From: Rotaria socialis
Taxonomy: Eukaryota; Rotifera; Eurotatoria; Philodinida; Philodinidae
DNA length: 64,000 bases
Direction of reading: 5' to 3'
Assembly: GCA_905331475.1 (NCBI GenBank)
Contig: CAJNYU010004602.1
Coordinates: 62,001-126,000, forward strand
This document shows positions 42,601-55,490 of the stretch, piece by piece; the stretch's first letter is position 1, and each line of letters opens with the position of its first letter. Position numbers and translations under genes: made by a program. The notes below the pieces were generated by a model that was not told the DNA's origin, searched no databases, and was given only the letters and a program-made list of their open reading frames with translations.

Positions 42601-45600
42601 AACAGCATGTGTGTATGCATTTTGTTCACACATATATTTGTGTCTGTTGATTCGGTTGGATGTCTCCCATTGTCGTCAGCAGGTACAATAAATTGATTAA
42701 CAGAAGCATCAACAGCACTCGAACGGTTTCGCACGACGACGCACCCTTAAGGTAGCACTAGAAAGGTGTCCGTCGATCAGTTAGAAAGTAAAAGTAGATG
42801 AATGAACATCATATACTTGAGAAATAGATGTGCACGCGTTCAATGTCAGCTAGTCGGTCATCTTGTCTTTGTCAAAATTAATCAGCATTGAAAGATGAGT
42901 CTATATATCTTCGTGTGTACGTATAATCTACTTCCTTCGTTTAGTTCTCGTTCAGGATATAGATTTAAGAGTGTGCGCGTACTCAATAGTTTTCGCCTGT
43001 CCATCACATATCAGTCGTAGACAGTGTGTCGACAAACGAGAAAAAGAAAAGATATTAGCCGGAACGAAGATTAAAAAACTTGCCGCCGATATTACACATT
43101 TCAATATCGTAATAATATTTATATGAATAGGGTGAGTTCTTATTGTATATTTATCTTTGCTTCTATTCTATTGAGATCAATTTTCAAATGAATTATTCTT
43201 TTTTACGGTCTTTCTTTCAAATTTCGTTCTAGTGCGAGATATTTCTAATAATGAAATACACGGCAAAAGAAAAGAGTTTTGATTGAGTTTAATATTCATC
43301 GACTTAGATTCATACACACGTCTAAACACTTGAGACATCTTCTTTTCTTAATTCACACATTGTCAATATAGAAGAAAAAGAAAAAATACATGTCATCTAC
43401 CTCATACAAGATGAGCACATCCTGACAAAGAAAGGTCATTGTCTATATCTAAAAATAAACTTAGTTACTCTATTGAACATTTGTCGGTACAATAATGTTT
43501 GATGTTATGATGGTATAAGTATCGATGATCAAATTCGTCTGTGGCATCGATTTACACAGTAGAGAGCGGATATATATAGATATCTTTTGAATTGACGAGC
43601 TGATGCACGTCCTTGCATTGATCTCGAGGAAATTAATTGGATGGTGCAATTGCTTTTCTAGCACCATACTGAGATGCTACTATACAGTTTCTAGGTAAAT
43701 TACCAGAAAAAAAAAGAGTAAGTGATCCGCTTTGATCGTTGACTATGTCACAGCTGTATGATGTAAGCGTAGAAGATAATCATTCAATCTGAAGACGAAG
43801 AAGAAGAAGAAGAAGAGGAAAAAGAAACAAAAACTGGCCACGAATTGAGCAATCTTATATTGTTAATAGTCATTTGAGTTCTAATAAACTATTCTCAATC
43901 GACTTCGTTACTTCGATGAAGTCACGCTACAACAGCTGCATACACATTATATTCTTTGTTCGTGTGCTTATATCGAATCTTTTTCTTTTTTCTAGATTTT
44001 TTCTGTTTTTTCTCGTTTTTCTTTTTGGCTGTTCGTTCATTCAATCATCGTCTCATCAGCATCCTCATCGTTCGTTCGTTCGTTTGTTCAATCGATCAGC
44101 ACTCTTGGGAGATTGAATTGTATGTTAAAATCTTGTACTATGACTACTATAGTGCATGCGTTTACTATGGAAATAATCCACTATACTTGAATGAATATGA
44201 TGTAACTCAACATACAACACGAGTAATGAAGCATTATTGATTATCTTTTTACAGTTCTTTCCTATTTTCTGTTCTATGTATTGCTCGAATACAGAGTTGT
44301 GTTGTACTAGAAATTGAGAAGTATTTTAAAAAGCTACCAGGTCTGTGTGAGCAATAGAAGAAGCAGAAGAAGAAGAAGAAGAAGAAAAATTCTTTCAAAT
44401 CAATCGTTTTCCTTTTTTTTTCTTCATCTAATGAGTAGTAAGCATATGCCAGATAGCATCTAACTTGATCGCAAAAGGTCGTTTTCAACATTAATAATCA
44501 ACATGACAAAACATAATCGAAACGACTTTGTTTTCATTGAGAAAGTTTCCTTGGATATTGAAACAAAAGAGAAATGTACGAATAACCTTGAATTTGATTA
44601 AACAAATGATTGCTAGATTTTATTATGAATCGGAAATAAAAGTGAGTATTCTTGTCCTTTTTTCTTCTTATTTTATTCATCGGAAATGACTCGTCAGTTA
44701 AAACGACTATTTTTTTAAATGCAATTTATTCATCAGTGTACGGTAAATACTAAACTATTTGTAACGTTTGGATTTTCTGATAATGCTTTGTTATTCTCTT
44801 TTTGATCACGAAAGATAATAACATATGTTTCCTCGTGTTCTTCCCTCCAGTGAGCTTTTTCTCCTCAGTTCAAATCTCACTATTGCATATCGAGATTGTC
44901 ACGCTGTGCATCTCTATTTATGTGCATGAACGTATCAATCATACAGATGGACCACCGTAGTGAAAATCGATTAAGACCACTGAAATAAAATACAAAGCAA
45001 AATTATATATTGAATCGTACTACTATCACGGATCATTTTCTTGATGTCTTTTTCTTTTTTTTTCTAGTTATTGATCATCTTTAGAACGAGAGAGAGAGAG
45101 AGAGAGCAAAAAATGATCAAATTGAATAATATTCATAAGAAAAAATCGTTTTTCTTCTGTTTATTATTCCAGATTAAATTTGACAAGTAATTTTTTTTGC
45201 CTTCAGAATCATGTTAATATAACATGATAAGCACTTATTATTTTATTCCATCTCATTTTTCGATTTCGAGACCAGTTAGTTGTCCTTGACACATAAATAA
45301 AAGATGAGTTTGCTTGTCATCGAGATTTGTTTATACAAGGGATCTCTTTCTTTCTCTCTCTCTCTCTCTGCCTTTCTCTTTTTTCCTCTTCGATAGAGAG
45401 ATGATCCATTGAACAGTAGTGAATGACACGAATAGATCGGTCGAATGTTCACTTATTTTAATTAATAATAGCCTACGACAATAAATCAGTTGATCAAATA
45501 AAACATGTGTATATCGCTGATGTTATTCTTTCCAAGGTCATGATAATCTAAGAGAACGAGAGATGGAGGAGATCTATGATATTATTTAATTAAGCAAAGG

Positions 45601-46108
45601 ATCGATTGAGTGTTATTCTTCAATAGAACATTATTCCATTAGGCTCAATTTACTTTATTTTTCTCGCTCCAGACATTTGGTCCTAATGGAATAGAAGCAC
45701 AAGTGAGTGAATAAGAGAACTTCAAAGTAGAAGAGTGAAATAGATATATATATATACATGTTTTTGTTGATCGTAGGTTATCGTGACGACGGTCACATAA
45801 ACACTTATATTCTTTCGTTTATGTGTGGTGTGTATTGTTTCAGATCGTTCCGACAACTAAATATACTTTCATCTTAAAGAAATAATAGGAGGAGGTTAAA
45901 GAGGATGTGCATTTTCTCTATTCAGGTGTTGACAGGAAACGGGAAATTCAATAGGTCACATCTGCTCGTCATACTAATTAGAGCAGTCGTTCGATTCTAA
46001 TGAATCGCGATTATCTACTTGAAAAAAAAATCGGAATATTAAATAGGTCATTGAAATTCTATTCTGATCTTTGCTTCTGTTTCTATTTTTTCGTAGATAA
46101 AGTAAATC
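33696..46108. other. 12.4-kb gene desert upstream of the cadherin gene
   Basis: No coding exon could be supported; all frames are under 100 codons and none matches a family I know. The region has many simple tracts: GA/CT runs at 35734-35749, 40214-40229, 40980-40997, 45089-45106 and 45353-45369, and TA runs near 38368 and 40617. It is likely to include upstream untranslated exons and regulatory DNA of the cadherin gene. Strong donors are seen at 40375 (TTAG|GTGAGT) and 43132 (ATAGG|GTGAGT). An acceptor (TTTTTTCGTAG) ends at 46097, 11 bp before the cadherin ATG. Confidence 0.55.
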
Positions 46109-49100
46109 ATGATTAAAATTATCATATTTTTCTTCATATTTCCATTAATCTATTCAAATCATCATTTACATTCATTACCCTCGATTGTAATCGATCCAAA
46201 TGATTATCCTGAATCCGATTTAATACTTCATAATTTTCAACATCAATTTCATCCAACATATTCCTATCGTTGTTTATTACAAACTGAATCAAAATACTTT
46301 CATCTTGATTCGTCATGTCAATTATTAACACGCTTGCCACTAAAACAAATATGCCCACTTAATTATACATTGAAATTAGAAATTGTTTTTCCACAAAATA
46401 CAACTATATATGAATTAATAATTGAATTAAAATATAAAAATCCTTTTCAATTTAATATCAAAAATGATCAATCAATGATAACATTGCCATTTTATTGTAA
46501 TAATCATAATGAGATAAATATCGAAAATAAAAAACATGAAATGTTTATTGGCAACGCACATATCCTATTAAATGAAGATCAAGAAGAAAAATTATGTCAA
46601 TTTGAAAAAAATCCTTATCGTATTAAATTGAAAGAAAATGAATTCTATGAAAATTTTCTACAAATGAAACCAATATCATCATGTTCAGCAACAAATTATT
46701 TGTTAGCATCATCGAATTCAAAACGAAATTTCGAGTATTTTGCATTAAACTCTTCTACGGGCTATTTGAATCTAATACGTCCATTAGATTATGAATCAAT
46801 AACAACATGGAAATTAGTTATACAAGGTCATGATAAAGCTTCCATACCATTCTATACATATGTTATTATTGATGTTGATGACATAAATGATTGCCCGCCG
46901 TTACTGTCGTGGAATTTTCCATTGCAAACAATCGAAATTCTAAACAATACAGATGCATTCAATATTGAAATAGCTGTACATGAATCAAAAGTTGAACAAA
47001 ACAATGTTATTATTGCAAATTTAATAGCATCCGATTTAGATACATCATCAAATATCGATGATCAAATTAAATTTCAATTGACTGTAAATTCAACAGATTC
47101 ATTACCATTTGAAATTCATGGTCCATTTGCTGATTCAACATTTGTTTTATCAACAAATCATAAACTCGACCGAGAACTCCAAGATAAATATATTTTTAAT
47201 TTGATTTTAACTGATAATGGACAACCAAAACTATCATCATATTATGAATTATCTATTTATATATTAGATGATAATGATAATTCACCTATATTCGATAGAT
47301 CCATTTATTATGTTGATATACAAGAAAATAATTTAATTAATACAACATTAATACAAGTTTCTGCAAATGATTCTGATCTAGATGATAATGGACGTGTGAC
47401 ATATGAATTAAATGATATTAATAATAAATATGTTACTATTGATAGTCAAACAGGAATTATAAGAACAAAAATGCAATATGATTTCGAACAAATTAAAGAT
47501 TTTACATTTAACGTAACAGCTATGGATCATCCAAATAAAGGACAACAGTTGAAAACAGCAGCTACAGTTTTTGTTCATATTATTAATCAAAACGATAATA
47601 TTCCTAAAGTAAGTTAATCTCTAGTATAATCAGTATTTAATGATGAATAAATCGAATTTCTCATAATCCAAGATTGTTTATTGTAACTTAAGAATGCTGA
47701 ACATATTAGGATCAAATTTAATGATAGTAGACAATATCTATAGAGCATATGGGCCTACATTTGTTTTTCATGTCAAAGTCGTATTATATACGTTCTACTT
47801 ATCAGGATAAATGATTGATTCAAAAGCAAAAAATTTTCTTTTTTTTGATAGAAAATTGAATGAAGTATATAAACTATTTGATATGTCGGCAGCTTTGAAT
47901 ACTGATTTTGAATATGTTATCTCTATTTTGGTTATTTTATGAATAATGAAGAGGACAAAATTTCCATGTGTTTTTGAATTAAGTTCTAACGGCGACGTTC
48001 ATTTCACTTAATACAACTATTAGAGTGGTCGTATAGGAAAACAAGAAGAAGCTGATCTTGTTGTGATGTGCATGAAATAATGTCTTTCTATTCAATGATA
48101 AACAAATTAGATCTAATACAAATATAGAAGAGCATATGAGCAAGTTGCAAATGGAAAAAGATAAAAAGTTGCTATTCGCTCGATTCGAGAGATATATCTT
48201 TAGTGTAAATATAAAGCTAAACTATATTAATCTGACAAAATCATTCGAGAAAATGAGATATTGTTTATTCATGCTTGCAAAAGTAAATGTATTGTTTCTT
48301 CATAACTTGTGAAAAATGACAGATCTTTGTTAGAAAAGCTGTTGCAAATACATTTATGAACACTCGTTTATCATAAGTAAAAATATCGATCTATTCAGTC
48401 AAAATATGACAGAAGTATTCAAATTTTTCTTTGTCAAGGGATTGTCTGGATACTCTATTGATTGTTGTTTGGATTAACTATGTATAAGCATATAGATGTA
48501 TCAATGTAACCCGAGAGAACATCAATTATTCATGATGAGTTTATGTTCAGCTTAAATCAATCTTATTCTTTCATGATACACCAACGTTGAGACTCGCTAA
48601 GAATAAACAAAAAATAATGTATTCATAATATTTTAGTTTTTTTTTTATTACGTGTCTATCTTTCTCTCAGAGCTACTATTTAAATTTTGCTAGTTATAGA
48701 TTTATTAAGAATTATGAATTCGATTGAAGTCACATAAAATTTCTAAGTGACGAGAATAGGCTATCAATGAAGTTTGATTTTAATCAGAATTTGTTTTCCA
48801 GCATAAATTGACGATTATTATTTATTTTTAGTTTCCTCAATCAAATTACGAATTCTCAATATATGAAAATAATGCTCCAAACAGTTTTATTGGTCAAGTA
48901 ATAGCTTCGGATATTGATAATGCTTCACTAACATATTCTCTTGATAATCCATCAGATGAAATTTCTTCTCTTTTCAAAATTTCATCATCGGATGGTAAAA
49001 TTTTTGCACTTCATCCTCTCGATCGTGAACAATCCGATCAATATATATTTCATGTAATTGCATCTGATGGTTATCATAAGTCTTCACGTATTCAAATTCA

Positions 49101-51778
49101 AATAACTACACTCGACTTAAATGATGAAATTCCACGTTTTGTTTTTCCAAATGATCATAATGATACGTTAATTATTGATCGTACATACTGGCATATCAAT
49201 GATTATATATGTCAAATCGATGTACAAGATCATGATCAAATACCCAATCATACATTACTTCTTGTTCATCGACTGGATCAATTAAAAAACTATGACTATT
49301 TAGCTGAACAAAAACCTTTATTAAAATTTGATTCATCAAAATTTTATCTTGATGATGAAGCAAGATTATTTTTCAATTCAACAAATAATGCAATTTTACA
49401 TGACGGAGTTTATTATCTAGCATTTAAAGTAAGAAAAAAAAATATATATATATATATTTTATTTTATTTTATTATATTTTCATTCAATTTTTTTCTCTTT
49501 AAAGATTATTGATGGTCAAAATTATTTCGATGAGAAATTATTAAAATTAATCGTTGTTGACAATTATGAACGTATTCAAACCATCGTTAAACAATATGAT
49601 TATCTTGGTTCTCATTTAAATAGTCGCTTTTCTTATTTACAATATCATTCAAATACTAATACTAATATTAATACTAATAATAATAATAATAACAATCATA
49701 ATTCATATCAACCACGCCATTCCTATTCGTCGTCATCATCATTAGATCAATCGAATAAATTTCTTGTTTTTATTATTATCACTGTATTAAGCATAATACT
49801 TATTGGTATAACATTTATATTTATATCATTAATACGACGTAAATCATTTCAACAAAAAGATTTATTGAAAACTCAAGATTCTGTATCAACATCATCTGTT
49901 TTACAACAACAATCGGATTCATCTACAGCGAATCTATTTAAACCATCAACAATAAATAATAATGATAAAAGACATAAACTACGTGTTAGTAATTGTTATG
50001 AATATGGTGAAATATCATCGCCTTCGTCATTACTCATGTTAAATAAAGGTTCAATAACACCAACATCGTTAATAAATGATAATTGTCATTTATTAGAAAA
50101 ATTAAATGAAAAACAACTTTATGATGAACAAAGAACTAAGGTTAGAACTTTTGAACAACATCTTTCGACTTGAAAACATATTCAAATAGTTCGATATTTG
50201 AGAAGTGTCTTGTAAGAGTAAGAAATATTTGACCAAAATTATAGCTTGTGGTTTGCAGATTAAGAGTTAAAATCATTTTTGATGATATTTTTACTTAGAG
50301 TAGCATATTTCTATTTGATAGTTATTCTAACGATAGCTTTACTGGTTATTTGATACTTCCGAAAATTTCAACGGCAGCAAATATATGTTCTTTGAAATAT
50401 TTGATTTCAAAAATTTAGCCAAGATTAAATTGCAAATAATAATACTTCGAGAAACATAGACGTATTCATTTTCACTAAAACTTTCATAAATATCTGATGA
50501 CTATGATATCTATTCACAAGTAGACTTTAATTAAATTAATTAATCGAAGCTCTTCATTAGGAGCCCTTGAATGTTTGTAATAATAAGTTTACAAAAGCAG
50601 ATGATAGACGATAAAAAAGTTGTTATATTTTCATGGTTTTTCAATATTCGATTCATGTACTTATTCCGAACGGATAATATATCGTATGAAGAATGATCTC
50701 ATCTGTGTATTTTGTATTTTTCTCGTTGAATTTTATTGGAGAAGTATACGAGTACTCTGAAAAAAAGACGGTTCGTTCATTTTTTGATAAAATGTTATAG
50801 TTCGTTTCACCGATGAATTCTTCGTTTTCCAACCATCGTTGACTACATTCAAAGAAGTGTTCATTTGTTTTGAATATTTTGTTCTGTGTCACCGTTGAGT
50901 TATGTAACTTTTCGTTTCAATGCACTACGGAATTAAATTACTTGACTATTATATGTGTATGTACATATTATTCATCATGAAATTAATACAAAAATATTGT
51001 TTCATAGTTACAAATAAACAAACTAAATAGTGATCATTTCATATTTTTTCTTTAGCCGTACTCATCATGGGTATTGTCAACCGCAAATCGTCCTGACTCT
51101 CGTTATTCTCAACGTAGTAGTGATTCATCAACATTTCATTCACTTAACCGTCTTTCTATTCCACCACAAATGCATTCAACAACAAACATATCTCACCAAT
51201 TATGTTCACCAAAACGACATTCAACAGTCACCTATGAATCATCAACGACAACATCAACAAACAATTCAAATATTCAATCATCATCAATACCATCAGACTA
51301 TACAGTTGCTATAGTGTCATCATCAACAAATAATTCTCCACACACACCTGTTAGTTCTGATGATGGTTTTTGTGGTTCATCCGATATATCAGATCCACCA
51401 ATGCATAATGGAAGTAATAGTTTACTATCATCATCGCATCCACATCATAGCTATCGTCAACCATACAACATGATGAAAGAAGGTATGATGCAAAAAAATC
51501 AACATTCACCATCGTTTACAACATTACTTAATCGTTTCAATGATTCGACAGTAACAACACATGGAACAGATACGACGCGACGTGTTCGATTTAATCTTGA
51601 ACCTGAAGGAAAACATCAACAGAGGACTATTTTACCATTACCATCATCAAATTCACCGGATCGATTAGCTGATCATGCTTTAAGACGATTTGAGCAATTG
51701 TATATGACTCGAGATAATGTTTTAGATAAACAATCGGTCGATTCGACAGTATTATATACAAATTCGACAGTCGTCTAG
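46109..51778 (+). CDS. Cadherin-family single-pass membrane adhesion protein
   Basis: Calcium-dependent adhesion receptor. Exons: 46109-47608, 48832-49428, 49505-50140 and 51056-51778 join to 1151 aa. A signal peptide (MIKIIIFFFIFPLIYSN) is followed by an extracellular region with about five cadherin repeats. Diagnostic pieces are DVDDINDCPP, ILDDNDNSPIF, IINQNDNIPK and LDLNDEIPRF linkers, and LDRE-type blocks (HKLDRELQDKYIF, HPLDREQSDQYIF). The membrane-proximal stretch is Asn/Thr-rich and low in complexity. One membrane span (FLVFIIITVLSIILIGITF) starts near residue 787 and is followed by the RRKSF stop-transfer. The roughly 340-residue cytoplasmic tail is Ser/Thr/Gln-rich, with no beta-catenin-binding motif that I recognise, so it resembles a protocadherin rather than a classical cadherin. 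Most of the ectodomain lies in one 1500-nt exon, as in protocadherins. Orthology to a named member is not claimed. Confidence 0.9.
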
Positions 51779-51805
51779 TCTTATGTTCTTGCAGTATTTT
51801 TTTTT

Positions 51806-51811
<6 letters not shown>

Positions 51812-51842
<31 letters not shown>

Positions 51843-51846
51843 TATG
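51812..51846. repeat. (TA)n microsatellite
   Basis: A nearly perfect TA run just after the cadherin stop codon, in the presumed 3' UTR. Confidence 0.9.
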
Positions 51847-52365
51847 TTTGTGCATAAACGCCCGCCGTCTGATTCTTCCTATTTTTTTTCGTTTTTTTAA
51901 ATTGTGGAATGACTCAGATGTTGTTCATTTCTTCTTTTTCTTTGTTTCTTTTTCAATCTGTTTCTTTTTTAAAATAATAACAGAGAGGAGAAAAGATATT
52001 CGAAAAAAAAAATAGATTTCCTAGATCAAGATAACCTTATTAAACTTTGACTCGCCTAAGGTTCTATCTAAAAGTAATAGGATACCGAAAAAAAAGTCTT
52101 TATTACTTTGCATACTGTAATTCATCTGAAATTTCGTAATATCTGCTCATAATCACTGTTGCTCTTCATGATTCAAGTCATAGAGTGAGTTGAAATATGA
52201 AACAATCTGATTTTTTATTCTTGGCTGAATAAGATAAAACTTACACTCAAGAATGGAACTAGATCTTAAACTGGAAAAAAGAAAGAAAATAAAATAACCC
52301 GGAAAGCAGTTCTATAAAGATAGCCCTAAAGCATCGAATTCAACAGATATTTAAAATCATTTGTG
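51847..52365. other. Non-coding stretch downstream of the cadherin gene
   Basis: Presumed cadherin 3' UTR and spacer. I see no gene or repeat of note. Confidence 0.5.
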
Positions 52366-52771
52366 ATGTTACCGGCCATCCATCGAGTTGTCTTTGCATA
52401 CCGTTTCATCCACATAGGCAGCACGTTGTAAAGCTTTTATTAACAAGACGGCACTATTGGATCTACATTATATTTCATGCTTTCTTGAAATGATTGGTAG
52501 ATTACCCACAGATCATTGTAGTTTGGATCGTTTGTATTTAGATTTTTTTCAATATTGCTGAATTTTTCATTTGTTTCTTGTTGTGTACAGTCTATATTTT
52601 GATAGAATTCTTCTTCCAATTGTTACTCATTACTTTCAAGTTGTGCTTTTGCTGCAATATTTTCCAAACGGTTTGCTGATGTACGATACGCTGTTTCTTA
52701 TATCTTCAGCTAAATCATTCACTTCTTCGACAGCTAAAAATGCATAAGCATGAACCAAAACATTTGTAGAG
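52366..52771 (-). pseudogene. Degraded coding fragment of unknown family
   Basis: The minus strand reads as a protein across three frames. It runs LVHAYAFLAVEEVNDLAEDI, then after a frame change ANRLENIAAKAQLESNE, an in-frame TAA (near 52624), and QLEEEFYQNIDCTQQETNEK continuing to MKYNVDPIV. After another frame change it continues ALLIKALQRAAYVDETVCKD. Amino-acid composition is coding-like (helical, Glu/Gln/Asn-rich) despite the disablements. I do not recognise the family. It may be a relic of a mobile-element or lineage-specific gene. Confidence 0.55.
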
Positions 52772-53602
52772 AATTAGCTATAAGAACAACTACGTAGATA
52801 AAATCTCAGGTTGGCCATAGAGATTTGTGGAAAGGGTGAAAGAAAGAGAAACTTAGAATTTTCAAATACAATAATTAACGTCCTATTTAATTTTAGTTTT
52901 AAACTTGTACAGCAAAACAAATTTTATTTGCGAAATATTAACTGAACTCCAGACAAGAATCATGTGTGCATGAAATTCTGTTTCTCGACGATTGTTTTAT
53001 TTAGTGTCTCATGACATCTAAATGGATAGCAATTGATTTGAGTTATTGTGCAAGTCTTTGTTCCCACACAGGTTAGAACAAAGAACGGTGAACTTGAACT
53101 CTGGTAGAAAGTCAAAATATTAAACAATAAAAATATCGACAGATGTATGAAACTAGCAAAAGAAAAGATATTCTACTTATAAGCTTGATTAAGAATTTAT
53201 TTTTGTATGTAGAAAGGCGTAAATATAGAGGGCATGAGGCGCGACCCCTTCTGCTTTTGAAATTTCTCACTATACGCCCCCTGCTTTGAAAATTTTCATC
53301 CAAGAATTGTAAAAATATAACCAAAATTGATATTATGCTTCTGGTCACAATCACGAAAAATACTCGCAATTATGCAGTACACTGGATCGGATCCGATTGT
53401 CGGAACGATTCTCCTGGGAAGTTAAAAATCGCTCAAGGCACATTTCTTTCGACGTCTGATTTACGTAATCTTCAAAATTAGAAATAGTTATGTGACAATA
53501 GTAATACTAACAATACCATTTCTTATTGGTAGATGTTGGTCTTGATAGCAGGGCGACGGAGAAAAATGATACCTAGGTATTTTGCAGAAAATATAACAAT
53601 TT

Positions 53603-53840
53603 TGAAAATCTAGTGAACGAGTTCAATTTCTTAACCCCGAAAACTTCCGATCAAAATTTATTAGAGATTACTAGTTTTTCAAAATACCTTGCCCTAGTTG
53701 AAAAGAACTCAAGATTGAGATTTCGAAAATGTTTCAGTTAATATAAGGTATTTTGAGAAGCTAGTGATTTCTTATATAGTTTGATCGAAGGTTTTTTCGG
53801 GATTAAGAAATCGAACTGATTCAGAGCATTTTTGAAAATT
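53603..53840. repeat. Imperfect inverted repeat (old foldback)
   Basis: The left arm, about 53603-53690, contains GTTCAATTTCTTAACCCCGA and AGATTACTAGTTTTTCAAAA. The reverse complement of the right arm, about 53745-53840, contains GTTCGATTTCTTAATCCCGA and AAATCACTAGCTTCTCAAAA. The arms are roughly 80% alike and separated by about 50 bp. Likely a decayed palindromic transposon or MITE. Confidence 0.7.
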
Positions 53841-54362
53841 TTTATGTTTTCCAGACGTGCCGAAGTATGTTTCCTTATCATCAGCCTGTTATCAATACCC
53901 CAATTATGTATTGATATTGTAAAATCTCTAAGTAGGAAATTTCTATTCGACATTTTTACTGACGGCGTTCTTCAAGAGAATCCAAAGAACAGAAGAACAG
54001 TCACAATACTAGCTTGTCGATGCATAGCTTATCAAAATTCAAAAAGACCATTTGTTTTATCAAGGACTACAGTCTTTTCATAACGTTTTTCAGTAATGTA
54101 TCTTGACAAAAACAAACTGTTTTTCTTTCCATTGTTGGCTGAAGTACCACCTGAGAAAGATATTTGCAATATTAATTAAAGCCAAAGATAAGAAACCACT
54201 TTTAATATTTTATTCTTACTTGTGAAGCCTTCATATCAACATCATATTTGCTATTAAACGTGCGTACTTATCTTTCATATTTCTTCTCTTTTGCAATCTT
54301 TGTCTTTATGTGTGACAAACAAACGGCAAATAGTAAAACTGCACGAAAAATATACTCACAAA
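53841..54362. other. Upstream region of the AP-3 sigma gene
   Basis: No exon is supported; presumed promoter and leader of the next gene. A longer in-frame start exists at 54291, but the family start is at 54363. Confidence 0.45.
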
Positions 54363-54905
54363 ATGATCAAAGCTGTACTTGTATTTAATACTCGTGGTCA
54401 AGTACGTCTTATAAGATTTTTTGACTCATGTTCAACGGAATTACAACAAAAATTACTCCGTGAATCTTATCAAATAATATCAAAACGTGATATGAACGCA
54501 TGCAACTTTGTTGAACACAATGATTACAAATTGGTATATCGTCATTATGCAACACTTTATTTCGTATTTGTTATTGATTCAACTGAGTCCGAATATGATA
54601 TTTTTGAATTAATTCATACATTTGTACAATGTCTAGATCAATATTTTGAAAATGTTTGCGAACTTGATTTAATATTTCATTCAGATAAAGCCAATCATAT
54701 ATTAAATGAATTTTTTATGGGTGGTTTTATGATTGAACGTAATTCGGATTTAGTTTTAAATGATATACGTACTCAGCTACGTTTAGAACGGCAGGATTCT
54801 GGTGTTTTCAAGCATGTTGGATCAAAAATAAAATCTGCTGTTGACTCAAAGACTGAGCGAATAAAAATGGACATGGAGAAAAAATTTGATGGTCAATTAC
54901 ATTAG
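54363..54905 (+). CDS. AP3S: AP-3 adaptor complex sigma subunit, intronless
   Basis: Small subunit of the AP-3 coat, which sorts cargo from endosomes to lysosome-related organelles. The 180-aa frame starts MIKAVLVFNTRGQVRLIRFF, matching the conserved N terminus. It contains ISKRDMNACNF, KLVYRHYATLYFVFVIDSTE and FENVCELDLIFHSDKANHIL, which separate sigma-3 from the sigma-1, -2 and -4 clades. The human proteins are 193 aa. I chose the ATG at 54363 over 54291 because family members begin exactly there. No intron interrupts it, unlike every other conserved gene in the window, so a retrocopy or intron-loss origin is possible. The tail after the longin fold is divergent and lysine-rich. Its stop is 21 bp from the stop of a broken minus-strand gene. 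Confidence 0.94.
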   Translation: MIKAVLVFNTRGQVRLIRFFDSCSTELQQKLLRESYQIISKRDMNACNFVEHNDYKLVYRHYATLYFVFVIDSTESEYDIFELIHTFVQCLDQYFENVCELDLIFHSDKANHILNEFFMGGFMIERNSDLVLNDIRTQLRLERQDSGVFKHVGSKIKSAVDSKTERIKMDMEKKFDGQLH

Positions 54906-54926
54906 AAAGAAAGAAAACAATTGAAT

Positions 54927-55490
54927 TTATCTTATTCTTCTTTTTTGTTTTGTATCTGGATTTGTAAATTTCATAGTAAAAATAAGATAAGCTACTGGAA
55001 CAACAATAAGAGCCAAAACTAATGTAAGACTAAAAGATAATAAAATAAAATATGTCTGCCGATCAGGTTTTATCCAAAAGGCAGTTGTGTTATATCACGT
55101 TTATGATAAAAACCTGAATAGATTTCACCAATCTATTCAAAAAAGAGAAAATTAATTTTTTCTCAAACCACTAATTATTAAACTTACAAGAATCGATTGC
55201 TTAATATTAATCGGTTTTTTTTTGGAATCACACTAAAATGAATACTACTAAGTTCATCGTCATCATCATCTTCATGTTCAATAGTGACATTATATCGAAC
55301 AACAAAGTCACGTATACATTCACATAATGTATGATCAGTACAATTTTCTATCAAGCAAGTCCGTGTGAATCATTTGACTGTAGTCGATGTATCGATTTTT
55401 TTGATAATTCTGAGTCAATCCTTCGATTAAGTTTATTCGAATTGATGTTAATAGAAATATGTATATAGACGAACAGAATATCATTATCAT
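54927..55490 (-). pseudogene. Broken gene for a small single-pass membrane protein
   Basis: Read on the minus strand from ATG at 55490. A hydrophobic leader (MIMIFCSSIYIFLLTSI) continues to YIDYSQMIHT, then a frame shift is needed to reach RTCLIENCTDHTLCECIRDF. The new frame runs through an acidic DDDDD patch and IPKKNRLILSNRF to a GTAAGT donor near 55190. After an acceptor near 55142 come GEIYSGFYHKRDITQ and a second frame shift. TAFWIKPDRQTYF, a membrane span (ILLSFSLTLVLALIVVPVAY) and a short basic tail ending at 54927 follow. Two frameshifts argue for a recent pseudogene or for assembly errors. The topology is signal, Cys-rich ectodomain, one span and short tail. I cannot name the family. 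Confidence 0.55.

Noticed and set aside
33696..46108. tRNA, rRNA, spliced-leader RNA or CRISPR-like arrays
   Set aside because: Scanning by eye for T-arm motifs, spliced-leader donor genes and regularly spaced repeats found nothing that holds; a covariance-model search was not possible.
54291..54362. 24-residue N-terminal extension of AP-3 sigma
   Set aside because: Family members begin at MIKA, which matches the ATG at 54363.
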